From assembly GCA_015143295.1 (NCBI GenBank), contig CM026551.1, forward strand, positions 45,744,034-45,808,033: a DNA stretch of 64,000 nucleotides. Direction: 5' to 3'. Within the stretch, counting starts at the first letter, position 1; each line of letters opens with the position of its first letter. Positions 1-10,472 of this stretch are shown here, piece by piece. Origin of the DNA: Tetracentron sinense. Taxonomy: Eukaryota; Streptophyta; Magnoliopsida; Trochodendrales; Trochodendraceae. A program made the position numbers and the translations under genes. The notes beneath the pieces were generated by a model, which did no database searches, was not told where the DNA came from, and worked only from the letters and a program-made list of their open reading frames with translations.

Positions 1-735
1 TACAGCCTTCGTAACGCCACTAGACAATGTACAATAATGACGAAACTTCAAGTGACCGTAGATGGGCAATCCGACACCCGTTGTGCGAATCTCAAGGAAA
101 AATATCGAGTTTTGGCAGTAAAAAGCAAGTCTGGAAGAAAACTGCCAAATCCACAAATTTCCTGATTTTGGACACTAAACACGCGACGGTTTCGCGGCAT
201 GAGATGATTAATAGCCGAGACGACAAACAGTCGTCCAAACAGCCGACTGACACACTGTGTGTGAGTTTCACAGATTTCTATTGGGACAAGCTGAAAATAC
301 CAAGGACCGACGAAATGTCTGATCCCACGAATTTCTCGGATTTTTGGGCACCGGTTGCACTGCGGCTGCGCTAATCAATGTATGACGGAACTGGCATGAT
401 GGGTAATCGTCCAGATAGCCGACCAGCACGTTGTGTGCGATTCCTGGAGAAAAAGGATTGGGTTTTACTAGTAAGTACCCAGTACCGACACAATTCCAAA
501 AACAGCAGATTTCTCGTATTTCGGGTACAAGATGCGCCACAGCTACGCGAATCAATGCATGATGGAGTCGATACGACAGATAGTCATCCAGGTAGTGGAT
601 CGACACACAATATGAGAAATACCAGGTGGGTATCTCTTAGTTTTACCAGTAATTATCGGTCATCAACTCCGATAACCAGAAACCGTGGTTACACTACAAA
701 ACCCTTTCCCGAGGCTTTACGAACTCCGATTAAGG
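1..735. repeat. Tandem repeat array, ~176-bp unit, about four copies
   Basis: Four diverged copies of one unit can be lined up from the motif CAATG-(T/C)-A-(C/T)-GA near positions 22, 198, 373 and 550, giving periods of 176, 175 and 177 bp. A second anchor, resembling CGTCCAGATAGCCGACCAGC followed by GTTGTGTGCGA, recurs at the matching place in each unit. Copies are roughly 60-70% alike by eye. The array enters from the left edge, so its full length is unknown, and it fades out near 730. The unit length is in the nucleosome-sized range usual for plant satellites, but it could be a repeat inside a retrotransposon. The open frames crossing it are not convincing genes. Confidence 0.65.
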
Positions 736-1099
736 AAAGTGATACCCTAAAATAAGTAAATATTAATCTTCACTTTAATTATTGCTAATTAAAGTTCATC
801 CTGGCCTCAAAATTTTTTCCGAAAATCCAGGTCATTACATGAACAATTGAAGTAAATTCTTTGGCATTATTAGAAAATAAAATAAACACATTAAAATATT
901 GAATTGAATTTTTTTCTCCATATAAATGTTTGAAATACTAAAAGTCTAAAATACTTTTGATTTATCCTTAAGAAGATATAATTATGTCATTCTGGATAAA
1001 TCATCAATTAAGGTGATAAAATATCTAAATCTTAACACATTAGGAAATAATAACCAAAAGCAAAGGGACGCAATCTACGATTATCCACACAAGGTAGAA
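736..1099. other. AT-rich spacer, nothing recognised
   Basis: Low-complexity AT-rich sequence between the tandem repeat and the first copia remnant. I see no coding or structural signal. Confidence 0.5.
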
Positions 1100-3375
1100 A
1101 TGGCACTCTATTGTCTTCACTAAACTGACACACCTGATCACATCAAACACAAAAGATAAAAAAGGAACTAAATGTTGGAAACTCTTAAGAGAAGATGACC
1201 AAGAAGGCGATGCCATTGATGAGAAGATGAATCTAAATGCAAATCCATCTTCATCGCATCACAATCAAGGTGGTAAACTAGAGTCTACCCAACTCATGCC
1301 CACCACCAATCATCGTTCTCAACTTTAGATCCTGAAACACATAGTGACATGGAAAGAAGGTCATAAAACAAATGAGAATTTTAGAAATTTTGCTAACCGA
1401 CATGAACCGAAAAGGAAATTTGGGCACAAATAAAACAGATAACAAAGATTAGGATGTACTAGGATGAGCAGCACATGCCCATTAACTCTGTTCAAATCAC
1501 CATTAGCAAAAGTAATGGCCTACGAAGTGGACTCATGAAGTAAAGAAACACATCTGAATGACCCAAGGAGATGATAGGCTAGAAGCAAGACAAGCAATAC
1601 CTGAGTTGACGAATATGGCCTAAGAAGGTGGAACACATTTGTACTGGTAGAAGACATATGGCTTTGGATCAGTATAAATAATTTGCACGAGAGTAACCTA
1701 ATCACCAAATGTACGATGAGGTTATTGAGAGGTAATAGGCCCAGTAGATTGTCTCCCAAATCTCATCATCAGTGTACACCAAGGTTGTTAAATCGTAATC
1801 GAATCGTAAAATCGTTTTATGACCGATTCGATTCAAATCGGGATTCAAATCGTAAATCGTAAGATTCAATCCATTTTTTTAAAAATACAAAAAATTACTT
1901 AATAAATAAAAAAAATAGAATAATCTATTATCCAAAAGATTTCATTTACATCTATTGATAAAACAAAGTAATGAATATTTCATTGCATACACTATAAAAA
2001 ACGTGAATGATCTCCATAAAATGAAAAAAAATACTCCAATATCATTAAAGATAAATCAAGAAAAGTAAACTCATATAATCATGTCGTATGAGATCAAACA
2101 TCAAAAGACTTGTACAATTAAAAAGACTCATAAAATAAATTATCATTTTTTTCCAAATCCAATTCCATCTTTCTCCTTCCTCCTTTCTTCTATTTTCTTT
2201 CCCCCCCCCCCTTGTTTCACAGCAATAGAGAGAACCCAAATTGGGGCTTTGACATGTCCATAACAATTTCCTGTTTCTTTTCTCTTCTTAAAAGACATAA
2301 AGTACCTTTAAAAAATCAAATGAATAAAAAATATTTTTTGTAAGTATTGGTCCGTAAAAGGGGTTTTGTGTTCGAATCGTTTGAATCGCATGAATCGTAC
2401 GATTTGAATCGCAAATCGTAACTTGAATCGTAAATCAAATGAGATTTACCCAATTAAGATTTTCAGCACCAATTTGAATCGTTTTGCTTGGGATTCAAAT
2501 CGAATCGTAGGATTTGAATCGCAAATCGTAAGGATTTAACAACCATGGTGTACACCTGATTAACCCATTTAGGCTTTCCATGTAGATTCCAACAACTATC
2601 ATTAATTTGACCTGAGAGGCCACAATGAGTACACTTCTGTGTGCTATGTCATCCAGCTCTGCTGCGACCATCCCTTATATCATGACCACATTGGCATCCA
2701 CAGGCCACGGCCACCACGGTCACCATCTCTAACAGATCTAATAAGTGTTGATCGATCAGAACTGATAACAGTAGAATTGTTGCCCATAGAGACTTTCTAA
2801 AGACAAGTAAATACCTCGATCGTAGGAGGAATATCTCAAGCTCCCAAAATCTAAACCGCGACTGGCTCATACTCAAAAAGTAAACCAGATAACAATTGGG
2901 CTACCTTCCATTCCTTATGCGACTGACATTGCTTCTCAATATCTGATGTGAGAGGTTGATAAACATCAAGTTTCCCCCACATTCCAACGAACTTTGACTA
3001 ATACTCACTTAGGATCTTTCCCCTTTTTGAAGAGAAAAGATCTCAAAGAATTGCTGAACAAGAGAGATATTCCACTCTAAAGTGTACATGTCACAAAAAG
3101 TCTCTCAGATAGCTTTGGTAGAATCTAGAAACAAATATCATTGGAACTAATAGTGGGTTCAATGCTACTCCACATCTATATTATAATTTGGACATTGTAT
3201 CTTAACTGATAATTAGGAGTGCCAATCAAGGTTTTTTCAGAGATGAGATAATGCTCTTTTTCTTTGGCCTAAAAAACAACTCTACTAACTTCATATTGGA
3301 AATAGTTAGAACGAATTAGCTTTAATAAGGTGTTGACTAGAAATCTGGTTGTCGGGCATGCCAGCATCACATGGC
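1100..3375 (-). mobile_element. Ty1/copia retrotransposon remnant, gag to pre-integrase region
   Basis: Read on the minus strand from 3375 down, a broken copia gag can be followed: segments resembling YFISEKTPIGTPNYQ, then SLQKGEDPLSEYYSKF and GKLDVYQPLTSD. A zinc-knuckle region near 2650-2560 reads CTHCGLSGQINDSCWNLHGK (CX2C...CX4HG type). After a nested hAT insertion the protease linker follows, then the pre-integrase signature (FQDLK...GGGHELG near 1340-1270, and QWHRLLGH near 1200). Many stops and frameshifts interrupt it. No LTR was found at either end, and the integrase, RT and RNase H are missing, so this is a truncated, dead copy. Confidence 0.7.
1780..2547. mobile_element. hAT-type non-autonomous DNA transposon (768 bp)
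   Basis: The left end CAAGGTTGTTAAATC and the reverse complement of the right end CATGGTTGTTAAATC match at 14 of 15 bases. The element is flanked by a perfect 8-bp target duplication, GTGTACAC (1772-1779 and 2548-2555). Sub-terminal zones are rich in AATCG/CGATT words in both orientations. It has no transposase, so it is a passenger mobilised by a hAT elsewhere. It sits in the copia gag remnant just after the zinc knuckle. A truncated relative lies at 19705. Confidence 0.88.
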
Positions 3376-4119
3376 ACAACCGCAGACAGAAACCTTTAAA
3401 CACCGGCCACCGAGTCAGACAGAGTAGCCGAGAGTGTGTTCAATTCCGCCGTCTGGTCAGCCACCACTAAATAAATTTGTCAGGCGATTTAGCAAGGGGA
3501 GGGTTTGTGATAGGTAGTGTGGAGCCTGTCAAACTGAACATCCTACTTCTGTTCTCGCTCCGAGAAATCATAGAGAACTATATCAGTGGTGATTTCAGAA
3601 AGGTTTATTTGGCTGATGATGAACCTTTGAATATTGTGGACAAGGGAGATGTTTGGATCAAATTACCTTATGGGGTTCCATGGAAGATGAAGAATGTTAG
3701 ACAAATTCCAGGCTTGAAGAGAAACTTAATTTATGTGGGTCAACTTGATGACGAAGGGCATGTAGTAATCTTCATGGGTGGTTTGTAGAAAATCACCAAA
3801 TGAGCTTTGGTTGTGGCTCGTGGACAGAAGACGGGTATTCTCTATATGACGACAAATACAAGAACTACCATTGCAATTGCTAATAAAGGTGTAGATTCGA
3901 ATTTGTGGCACCATAGGCTTGGTCATATGAGTGAAAAGGGGATGAAGGTACTTTTGTCGAAAGGAAAATTGTTGGGTATAAAATCAATATATATATTGAT
4001 TTGAGAAACAGAAGAGGGTCAGTTTTTCAAAGACTGGCAGAACACCTAAGACAGAAATATTAGAGTTGGTTCATACTGACGTGTGGGGACTTGCTCCAGA
4101 TTCATCTTGTAAGCACCCA

Positions 4120-4610
4120 ATTTTTACACCCCTTCTTAACCATAGTTAAGTTCCCTAACCCTAGGTCAACCCCTAGAACAAACCCTAGGTTAACCCCTGT
4201 AAACCCTAAGTAAACCTTAGGTTAACCCTGAGTAAACCCTACGTCAACCCTTAGAACAAACCCTAGTTAAACCCTAGGTCAACCATTAGGTCAAACCCTA
4301 ATTAAACCATAAGTCGAAACCCTAAACCCTAGTCCACCCCTAGGACAAACCCTAGTTAAACCCTAGGTTAACCCTAGTTGAATCCTCAGTAAAGACCCTA
4401 AACCCTAGTAAACCCTAGGTTAACCCCAGTCAAACCATAGGCAAACCCTAGGTCTAACCCTAGATAAGCCCTAGTCAACCTTAGGTCAAACCCTAATTAA
4501 GCCCTAGGTCAAAACCCTAAACCTTAGGACAAACCCTAGTTAAATAATAGGTCAAACCCTAGTCAACCCTAGGTCAAAACCCCTAGCCCTAGCCTAGCCC
4601 TAGCCTAGCC
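4120..4610 (+). repeat. Degenerate telomere-like CCCTAA/CCCTAGG repeats inside the solo LTR
   Basis: More than twenty blocks of AACCCTAG, CCCTAGGTCAA and CCCTAGTTAA occur in tandem with irregular spacing. The core resembles the plant telomere unit CCCTAAA but is interrupted by GGTCAA/GTTAA spacers. Because it lies inside a bounded LTR, it is part of that element and not a chromosome end. Confidence 0.75.
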
Positions 4611-4734
4611 CTTAGGCCATGGGCCCTTAAACCCTTGGCCAACCCTGGCCTAGGCCCAAGCTGGGCCCAAAAATTCAAACCCCAAGGCCGTACCGCATGC
4701 AAGCAGGGTCAGGCCCCTTTTTGGTAAAATCTAG

Positions 4735-6540
4735 TAATGGCGGTAGATTTTCTACCACCATTATCTTTTTAGCCCTGTGAGGGAATGGTGGTACTGGAAT
4801 TACCGCAATTCCCTATGTTTGCATGTTTGCAACTCACCTGCCCTCCCCAGCTTAGTCACAAAAAACTGCGTTTTTTTTTTAAAAACCCCATTTAAAACGC
4901 GCATTAATACCCTGCCGTAGAAAACAGCGTTTAAAATCCGTTTTTTGAATTAAACAAGTATTATAGTTTTAAACCCGTTTAAAACGAATAATATGAAAAA
5001 AAAAAAAAACACGTTTAAAACGAATAATATGAAAAAACAGATAATCTTGAAATTTTTTGGGAATGAAGATTATGTAGATATTGATGACTTTGATGCGCTT
5101 TTGAGCGATTGATGAATATATATAGTATTTTTATTAATATACGTATTTTAGTCTTGTTTTTAATCTTGATAATTGATGTTTTAATAAAATTTAATGCCTG
5201 GATGGAATGAATTTGATGTTAAAATAATGTTATGAATTTATTATTGTTGCTTATAGTTACTCTTTTTGTATATTATCTCACCAAATTGTTAGATATATTA
5301 ATTAGTATCGTTTCTAATTTTTATAATTATAAATTTTTTCTCCCTTTTTTTCCTGAAGTTTTCCCGTATTTTCCCGAATTTTTCCGTACTTGACCCTTGC
5401 CGAATTATTCCCGAACCCCGACTTTGTGAATATGCTCCCCAGTACTCAGGCATGCCTCTGAGGCTCCCCACTCCTCCCTGCGACCTTCGCCAACCCCTAC
5501 CCCTGTCCTAATACCATTTAGGTCCCCAACTCCTCCCCCTATAAAATCCGAGCTCCCCTACTTCATCTTCCCCACTTGGAAATCCCCCATCCGAGATTCT
5601 GCCTCCCTTAAGACCTAGCTCCCCCCCCCCCCCTTTTCACCAAGACACACTAGGAGTTTCCAGGGACCATCCTAGGCCTTCTCCCAGCTTTGAAGCACCT
5701 GCCCAGCCCCCACCACAGCGAGCTCCATCTTCACCACCATAGCAGGCGAAGCATTTGGGTAAGGCCCTGCCCCTCCCTCCATTCTCTTCTTTGCATCATT
5801 GTGAGCCCCTGGTCCTACTCCAGGGGACTAAATCACCCTGTTGTTGTAGTGCACACCCAAGGACAGAGGTCCCTTTGCCTCCTCGTAGGCATGGGGACCC
5901 TCTCAAGGGTATATGGTCGTGGTCGTGGCCCTTCAGGTCGTCCTCCACATCCCCAAACCCTCCCCTGATCTTCTAGGGGATCCTTAACCCATGAGGAATC
6001 CCCTGAAAGCATCACAGTGCCACACTGTGGGGGAAAATCATTTTTTGGAAAATTTCCAGAATGGCGGTAAACACAGTACTACCATTCTGGTCCTTCCCCT
6101 TTCCAGTGGCCATAGACCCTAGTTGGTTGAGCCCTGGTCCATTCCAGGGCCTAGACTTGGTCCCTAGGGCCTTCCTCTGCCTACCCTAGTCCTACCAGGC
6201 TCACCCCACCTACTTAACCATGGTTAAAACTCTAAACAAGAAAAAACTGTCCAAAATGAGGTAAACAATCTACCGCCATTCTGGGATTTCTATTACAATG
6301 TAACGATGGCCACTGTGGGCCCATCTCAGACCAAGCCCAGGGCCCACAATAGGCCCAGGACACATGGGAGAGTCCCCTGGACACTTCCAAGGGTCCAGCA
6401 TCCTCTGGGTATCACCCCCTCACCTCGCCATGGCTGCAAAGCCACTATTCCTGGAAAACCAGGAATGGCGGTAGTTATCCTACTGCCATTTCCATTCTGT
6501 AAAAGATTGGAAATGGCGGTAGAAAAATTACTGTCATTCC
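4735..6540. repeat. Five dispersed hairpins built on AATGGCGGTA
   Basis: Imperfect palindromes with the same core lie at 4735-4763, 6056-6090, 6251-6284, 6462-6493 and 6509-6540. Each pairs AATGGCGGTA(G) with a nearby (C)TACCGCCATT-like arm across a 2-10-base loop. Loops differ, while arms are conserved or co-vary. Confidence 0.7.
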
Positions 6541-8218
6541 CAGTTTTCATTAAAACAGTGGGCTCTGCAGGGCCCAGACCCGGTAGGTCATTCTAGGCCC
6601 TGCCAAGCTACCTAGGCCCACCTCTGACTTTCCCAGACCCTTAACTAGGGTTAGTTAGCTTTTAACTATGGTTAAACTCATTTAACCTTTGAAAAATATG
6701 CAAAAATCCCAAAACAAACATCTAAAAAATGCAAAAAGACTAAAAACATGTGATCTTGGCCCTTCAATCATAGTTAGCATACCTAACCATAGTTAGCCGT
6801 CCTCTTTAACCACGGTTAACTGACTTAACCCATGGTTAAAAGTATCTTGACCTACCGGGCCCAACCTTAGCCTACCGGGCTTACCCATGGCCTATCGGGC
6901 CCAATCTTAGTCTACCGGACTAAACCCTTAGCCTACCGAACTAACCCTTGGCCTATCGGGCCCAATCCTTGGCCTCCAGGCCCGAATCAACCTTATAACA
7001 TGCACTTGACCAACCCAGTCAACCACCCCTACCCCCAGGGCTAGACCCTTACACACTCCTCTTAGCCTTGCCACGGGCTCATGTGCCAGAACTACGCTCG
7101 GTCTGATCTCACCCCATGTGAGTACGTAGGCAACCCAACCCGAGTTCAACCCTGCTTAGCTTTTCCCTTTCTTGGATTAGTAAAATCTAAAAATTAAGGC
7201 ATTTGAATAAAATTTGACATTAATTTGGCTTATAACTAGGGAGTAGGTAACCATTGCAAAATAGGGGTCTCAGGGTGCCTAACACCTTACCTGGAACTTA
7301 ATCGGACCGCTTACCTAGAACTCTAATGCAGACCATAAGACCTTATCCATAATCCTAGGACTTATCTCTTCCGAATTAATAAGTGGCGACTCCCTAATCT
7401 CAAACAAATTTTCCTGTGGGTGAACAAATTCCGTGCTCACACATCTCTTAGAGGTTCATCATATTATGTTACCTTCATCAATGATTCGACAAGAAAGATA
7501 TGGGTTTATTTTTTGAAAAATAAATTTAATGTCTGATACTTTTAAAAAGTGGAGGCTATGGTGGAGAATGAGACAGGTTTGAAAGTAAAGTGTTTGAGAT
7601 GTGATAATGGAGAGGAGTATGGAGACAATGATTTCAAACGTTTGTGTCATTAATGGAATCCAGATGGAGAAGACTGTTCCCGGGACACCACAGCTAAATG
7701 GCGTTGCAGAACGCATGAACAGAACTCTTAATGACCGTGCTAGAAGCATGAGGATACACTCTGAATTGCCTAAGATGTTTTGGGCTGATGCAATTAACAC
7801 TGCAGCATAATTGATCAACCGAGGACCCTCTGTTCCTTTGGATAACTATTTACCAGAGGAGGCTAGGAGCGGAAAAGAGGTAAATCCTTCACATTTAAAA
7901 GTATTTGGCTGTGTTTCATATGGGCATATAGATTCTAATGCTAGGAGCAAACTTGATATGAAGTCCAAGAAATATACTTTTATTGGGTATGGCACTGATG
8001 AGTTTGGTTATCAGTTCTGGGATTACCAAATTCGGAAAATTATTAGAAGTAGAGATGTCATATTTAATGAAAAAATAATGTATAAAGAAAGATCAGTTGC
8101 AGAATCTAATAATGCAGGTACTCATGCTAAGAAGGCTGAGTACATTGAGTTAGAAGGGATCTCTGAGAATGATGTGCAGGGCAAGGTTCAGAATAATCCT
8201 AAAACAGTAGTTCCAAGG

Positions 8219-8290
8219 GTGGAACAAGCTGCTCCACAAGTGGAACAAGCTGCTCCACTGATGGAACAAGCTGCTCCACAGGTGGAACAA
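8219..8290 (+). repeat. 21-bp in-frame repeat in copia linker
   Basis: Four near-identical copies of a 21-bp unit encode VEQAAPQ-like heptads between the integrase and RT of the copia element. Confidence 0.8.
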
Positions 8291-9257
8291 GGCACACTTA
8301 TGATTGAGGTGAGATGGTCCGCCAAAGGTTCCAAACCTACACAACGTTATTCTCCTTCCTTAAATTATCTATTGTTATCTGATGGTGGTGAATCAGAGAA
8401 TTATGATGAAGCATTGCAAGTTGAAAATTCGACCAAGTGGGAGTTTGCTATGCAGGATGAGATAGACTCCCTCATGTCAAATCAGACATGGGACTTGACT
8501 GAGCTTCTAACGGGCAAGAAGGCTTTGCATAACAAATAGCTTTACAGGGTCAAAGAAGAACATGATGATAGCAAGCGCTACAAAGCTAGATTGGTTGTGA
8601 AGGGATTTCAACAGAAAGAAGGTGTTGAATACACTGAGATTTTTTCTCCGGTTGTAAAGTTGACAACAATCATATTGGTGTTGGGAATTGTGGATGCATA
8701 GGATTTGTTTCTTAAACAACTAGATGTGAAAACAACTTTCCTCCATGGTGATTTGGAAGATATCTACATGAAGCAATCACTAGGATTCGTACCACCAAGA
8801 AAAGATGGATTGGTATGCAAGCTACAAAAGAGCTGGTATGGTTTGAAATAGGCTGTGAGACAGTGGTACAAAAAATTTGCTATGTTTCATGTGCAACAAA
8901 AACTTACGAGATGTCAAGCAGATCATTGTTGCTATGTTAAGAGGTTTGACAACAGTTGTATTATTTTGCTCTTGTATGTGGATGACATGCTTATTGTAGG
9001 GTCAAGCATTCAAGAGATCAATAACTTAAAGAAGCAATTGTCTAAACAGTTTACAATAAAAGATCTAAGTGCAGCAAAACAAATTTTGGGGATGAGGATT
9101 AGCAGAGATAGAGTGGTTGGTACTCTAAACTTGTGACAAGGAGTATGTCAAAAAGGTTCTCAACAAGTTCAGCATGCAAGATGCAAAACTAGTGAGCACA
9201 CCATTAGCTAGTCACTTTAAACTATCTAAAGGGCAATCACTGAAGACGAAGCAGAAG

Positions 9258-9383
9258 CATGTATACATGGAAGGGGTTTCATATGCTTCAGTTATCGGCA
9301 GCCTAATGTATACTATGGAGCATGTATACATGGAAGGGGTTTCATATGCTTCAGCTGTTGGCAGCCTAATGTATACTATGGTC
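9258..9383 (+). repeat. 63-bp tandem duplication in copia RNase H region
   Basis: The 63-bp segment beginning CATGTATACATGGAAGGGG at 9258 is repeated directly at 9321 with a few substitutions. The period is a multiple of three, so the duplication stays in frame and repeats 21 residues around YASxxGSLMYTM. Absent from the usual copia domain layout. Confidence 0.85.
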
Positions 9384-9785
9384 TGCACCAGGCCAGACAT
9401 AGCACATGCAGTGGGAGTTGTAAGCAAATACATGAGTAATCCGGGTAAACCACATTAAGAGGCAGTAAAATGGATCCTTAGATACTTGAAGGATACCACA
9501 GACACTGCAATTTGTTTTAAAGGGGCAGATATGGCACTGCAAGGTTGTGTTAATTCAGAATTAGCTAGTGATGTTCACAACAGGGGGAGTAGATTCTCAA
9601 AAAAAAAAAAAGGTACTACTGGGTATGTGTATACTTTGGGTCGTACAGTAGTAAGTTCGGTCTCTTAGTTACAGAAGATTGTGGCTCTCTCTGCAACAGA
9701 AGCTAAATATATTGCAATTAGTAAGGAGATGATTTGGTTGCAAAGTTTTTTGGAAGAGTTGGGTAGGAAGCAAGAGAATTTTTCG

Positions 9786-10050
9786 GGGGATTAGGGGTAC
9801 TTGGTACTTTCGCATTTTGTTACGTAGCTCTAACATTTTTAAGCATAGGGATGGGTGGCTACTGTTGTTTTAGATCGCAACTCTATATTTTTCCCTCTTG
9901 CTCCAGATCATAGTGAAATCTCGGCAACTCCATGGACGTACCTCAACTTGAGGGAACTACGTAAATTTGGTGTTTCTGTGTGTATGTTCTTGTTCTTTTT
10001 CCGTCTATTTTTCGTATCTCACAGATCCTGTTTAGAGTTTATTCCCTAAC
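9786..10050 (+). mobile_element. Possible copia LTR 3' portion
   Basis: A stretch with an AACTACGTAAATT-like block followed by T-rich text and ending CCCTAACA resembles the 3' end of many copia LTRs. No TG start or matching second LTR was found, so the call is tentative. It abuts the broken 3' end of the Tnt1-like element. Confidence 0.35.
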
Positions 10051-10314
10051 AGTTCGTCCTTCTAAAATGAGTTCTGTGATGCCTATTGAAGGGCTTTCCA
10101 AATTAAGGCAAAGTCTAATGTAATAATGTGATGTAATAATGTGATTAGCGTGCTGGGTGTAAAATAGACAAAAAAGAGAGATTGAAATGAAGTAACTGAA
10201 CTTGATTGAAAATAATGTAAGAAATTTTTTACAAATATCATTCAATTAAGATGAGTCATTCAGCAAATACAAACTTCAGTCGTTGTGGGTGCCAGAAATA
10301 AAGATGAAGTAACT

Positions 10315-10472
10315 AAGGTCTCTCCCGGAGGAAGTAGATACAGGAAATGTAAAAAGTCTCTCCCAGAGGAGGAAACTATGCTAAGGTCTCTCCCCGAGGA
10401 GGTAATAGAAAATGTAAAAGGTCTCTCCTGGAGGAGGAAACTATGCTAAGGTCTCCCCCCGGAGGAGGTGAT
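10315..10472 (+). repeat. Tandem repeat containing GGTCTCTCCCGGAGGAGG
   Basis: A ~64-66-bp unit of two half-units (GTCTCTCCCxGAGGAGG plus AAACTATGCTAAG or AATAGAAAATGTAAAA) is repeated about two and a half times. Confidence 0.75.

Larger units (their letters stand above)
4108..7441 (+). mobile_element. Solo LTR (3,334 bp) with 5-bp target duplication
   Basis: The insert starts TGTAAGCAC and ends GTGCTCACA, near-perfect inverted ends with the TG...CA hallmark. It is flanked by the 5-bp duplication CATCT (4103-4107 and 7442-7446). Removing it and one duplication restores the copia integrase reading from APDSS to RGSSYYVTF. There is no gag, pol, primer-binding site or second LTR, so this is a solo LTR left by LTR-LTR recombination. 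A promoter-like CTATAAAAT lies at 5539-5547, which suggests plus-strand orientation. It contains CCCTA-rich repeats and a repeated AATGGCGGTA hairpin, listed separately. The parent family is probably Ty3/gypsy-like, by inference only. Confidence 0.85.
3470..9785 (+). mobile_element. Ty1/copia (Tnt1-like) retrotransposon, decayed and interrupted
   Basis: Pol domains follow in order on the plus strand. The protease/pre-integrase region (3590-4010) includes KVYLADDEPLNIV and LWHHRLGHMSEKGMK. The integrase (4060-4107, resuming at 7447) includes LVHTDVWG and TPQLNGVAERMNRTL. The connection and RT (8400-9130) include LLLYVDDMLIVG, which carries the YVDD catalytic box. RNase H (9170-9780) includes TRPDIAHAVG. 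Frameshifts and stops are frequent (for example at 7808, 8537, 8698, 8848, 9134 and 9456). A 3.3-kb solo LTR splits the integrase. The element ends abruptly near 9785 without its own 3' LTR, and its 5' LTR was not found. Confidence 0.85.

Noticed and set aside
27-755. Overlapping ORFs of 112-125 codons on both strands
   Set aside because: They lie in the 176-bp tandem array, have no family resemblance and are explained by the repeat's base composition.
4120-4610. A real telomere or chromosome end
   Set aside because: The tract is degenerate, interrupted, and bounded on both sides by LTR ends with a target duplication.
5690-6596. Several 60-96-codon ORFs rich in Pro, His and Arg
   Set aside because: All fall inside the solo LTR; composition reflects GC-rich LTR sequence and no domain is visible.
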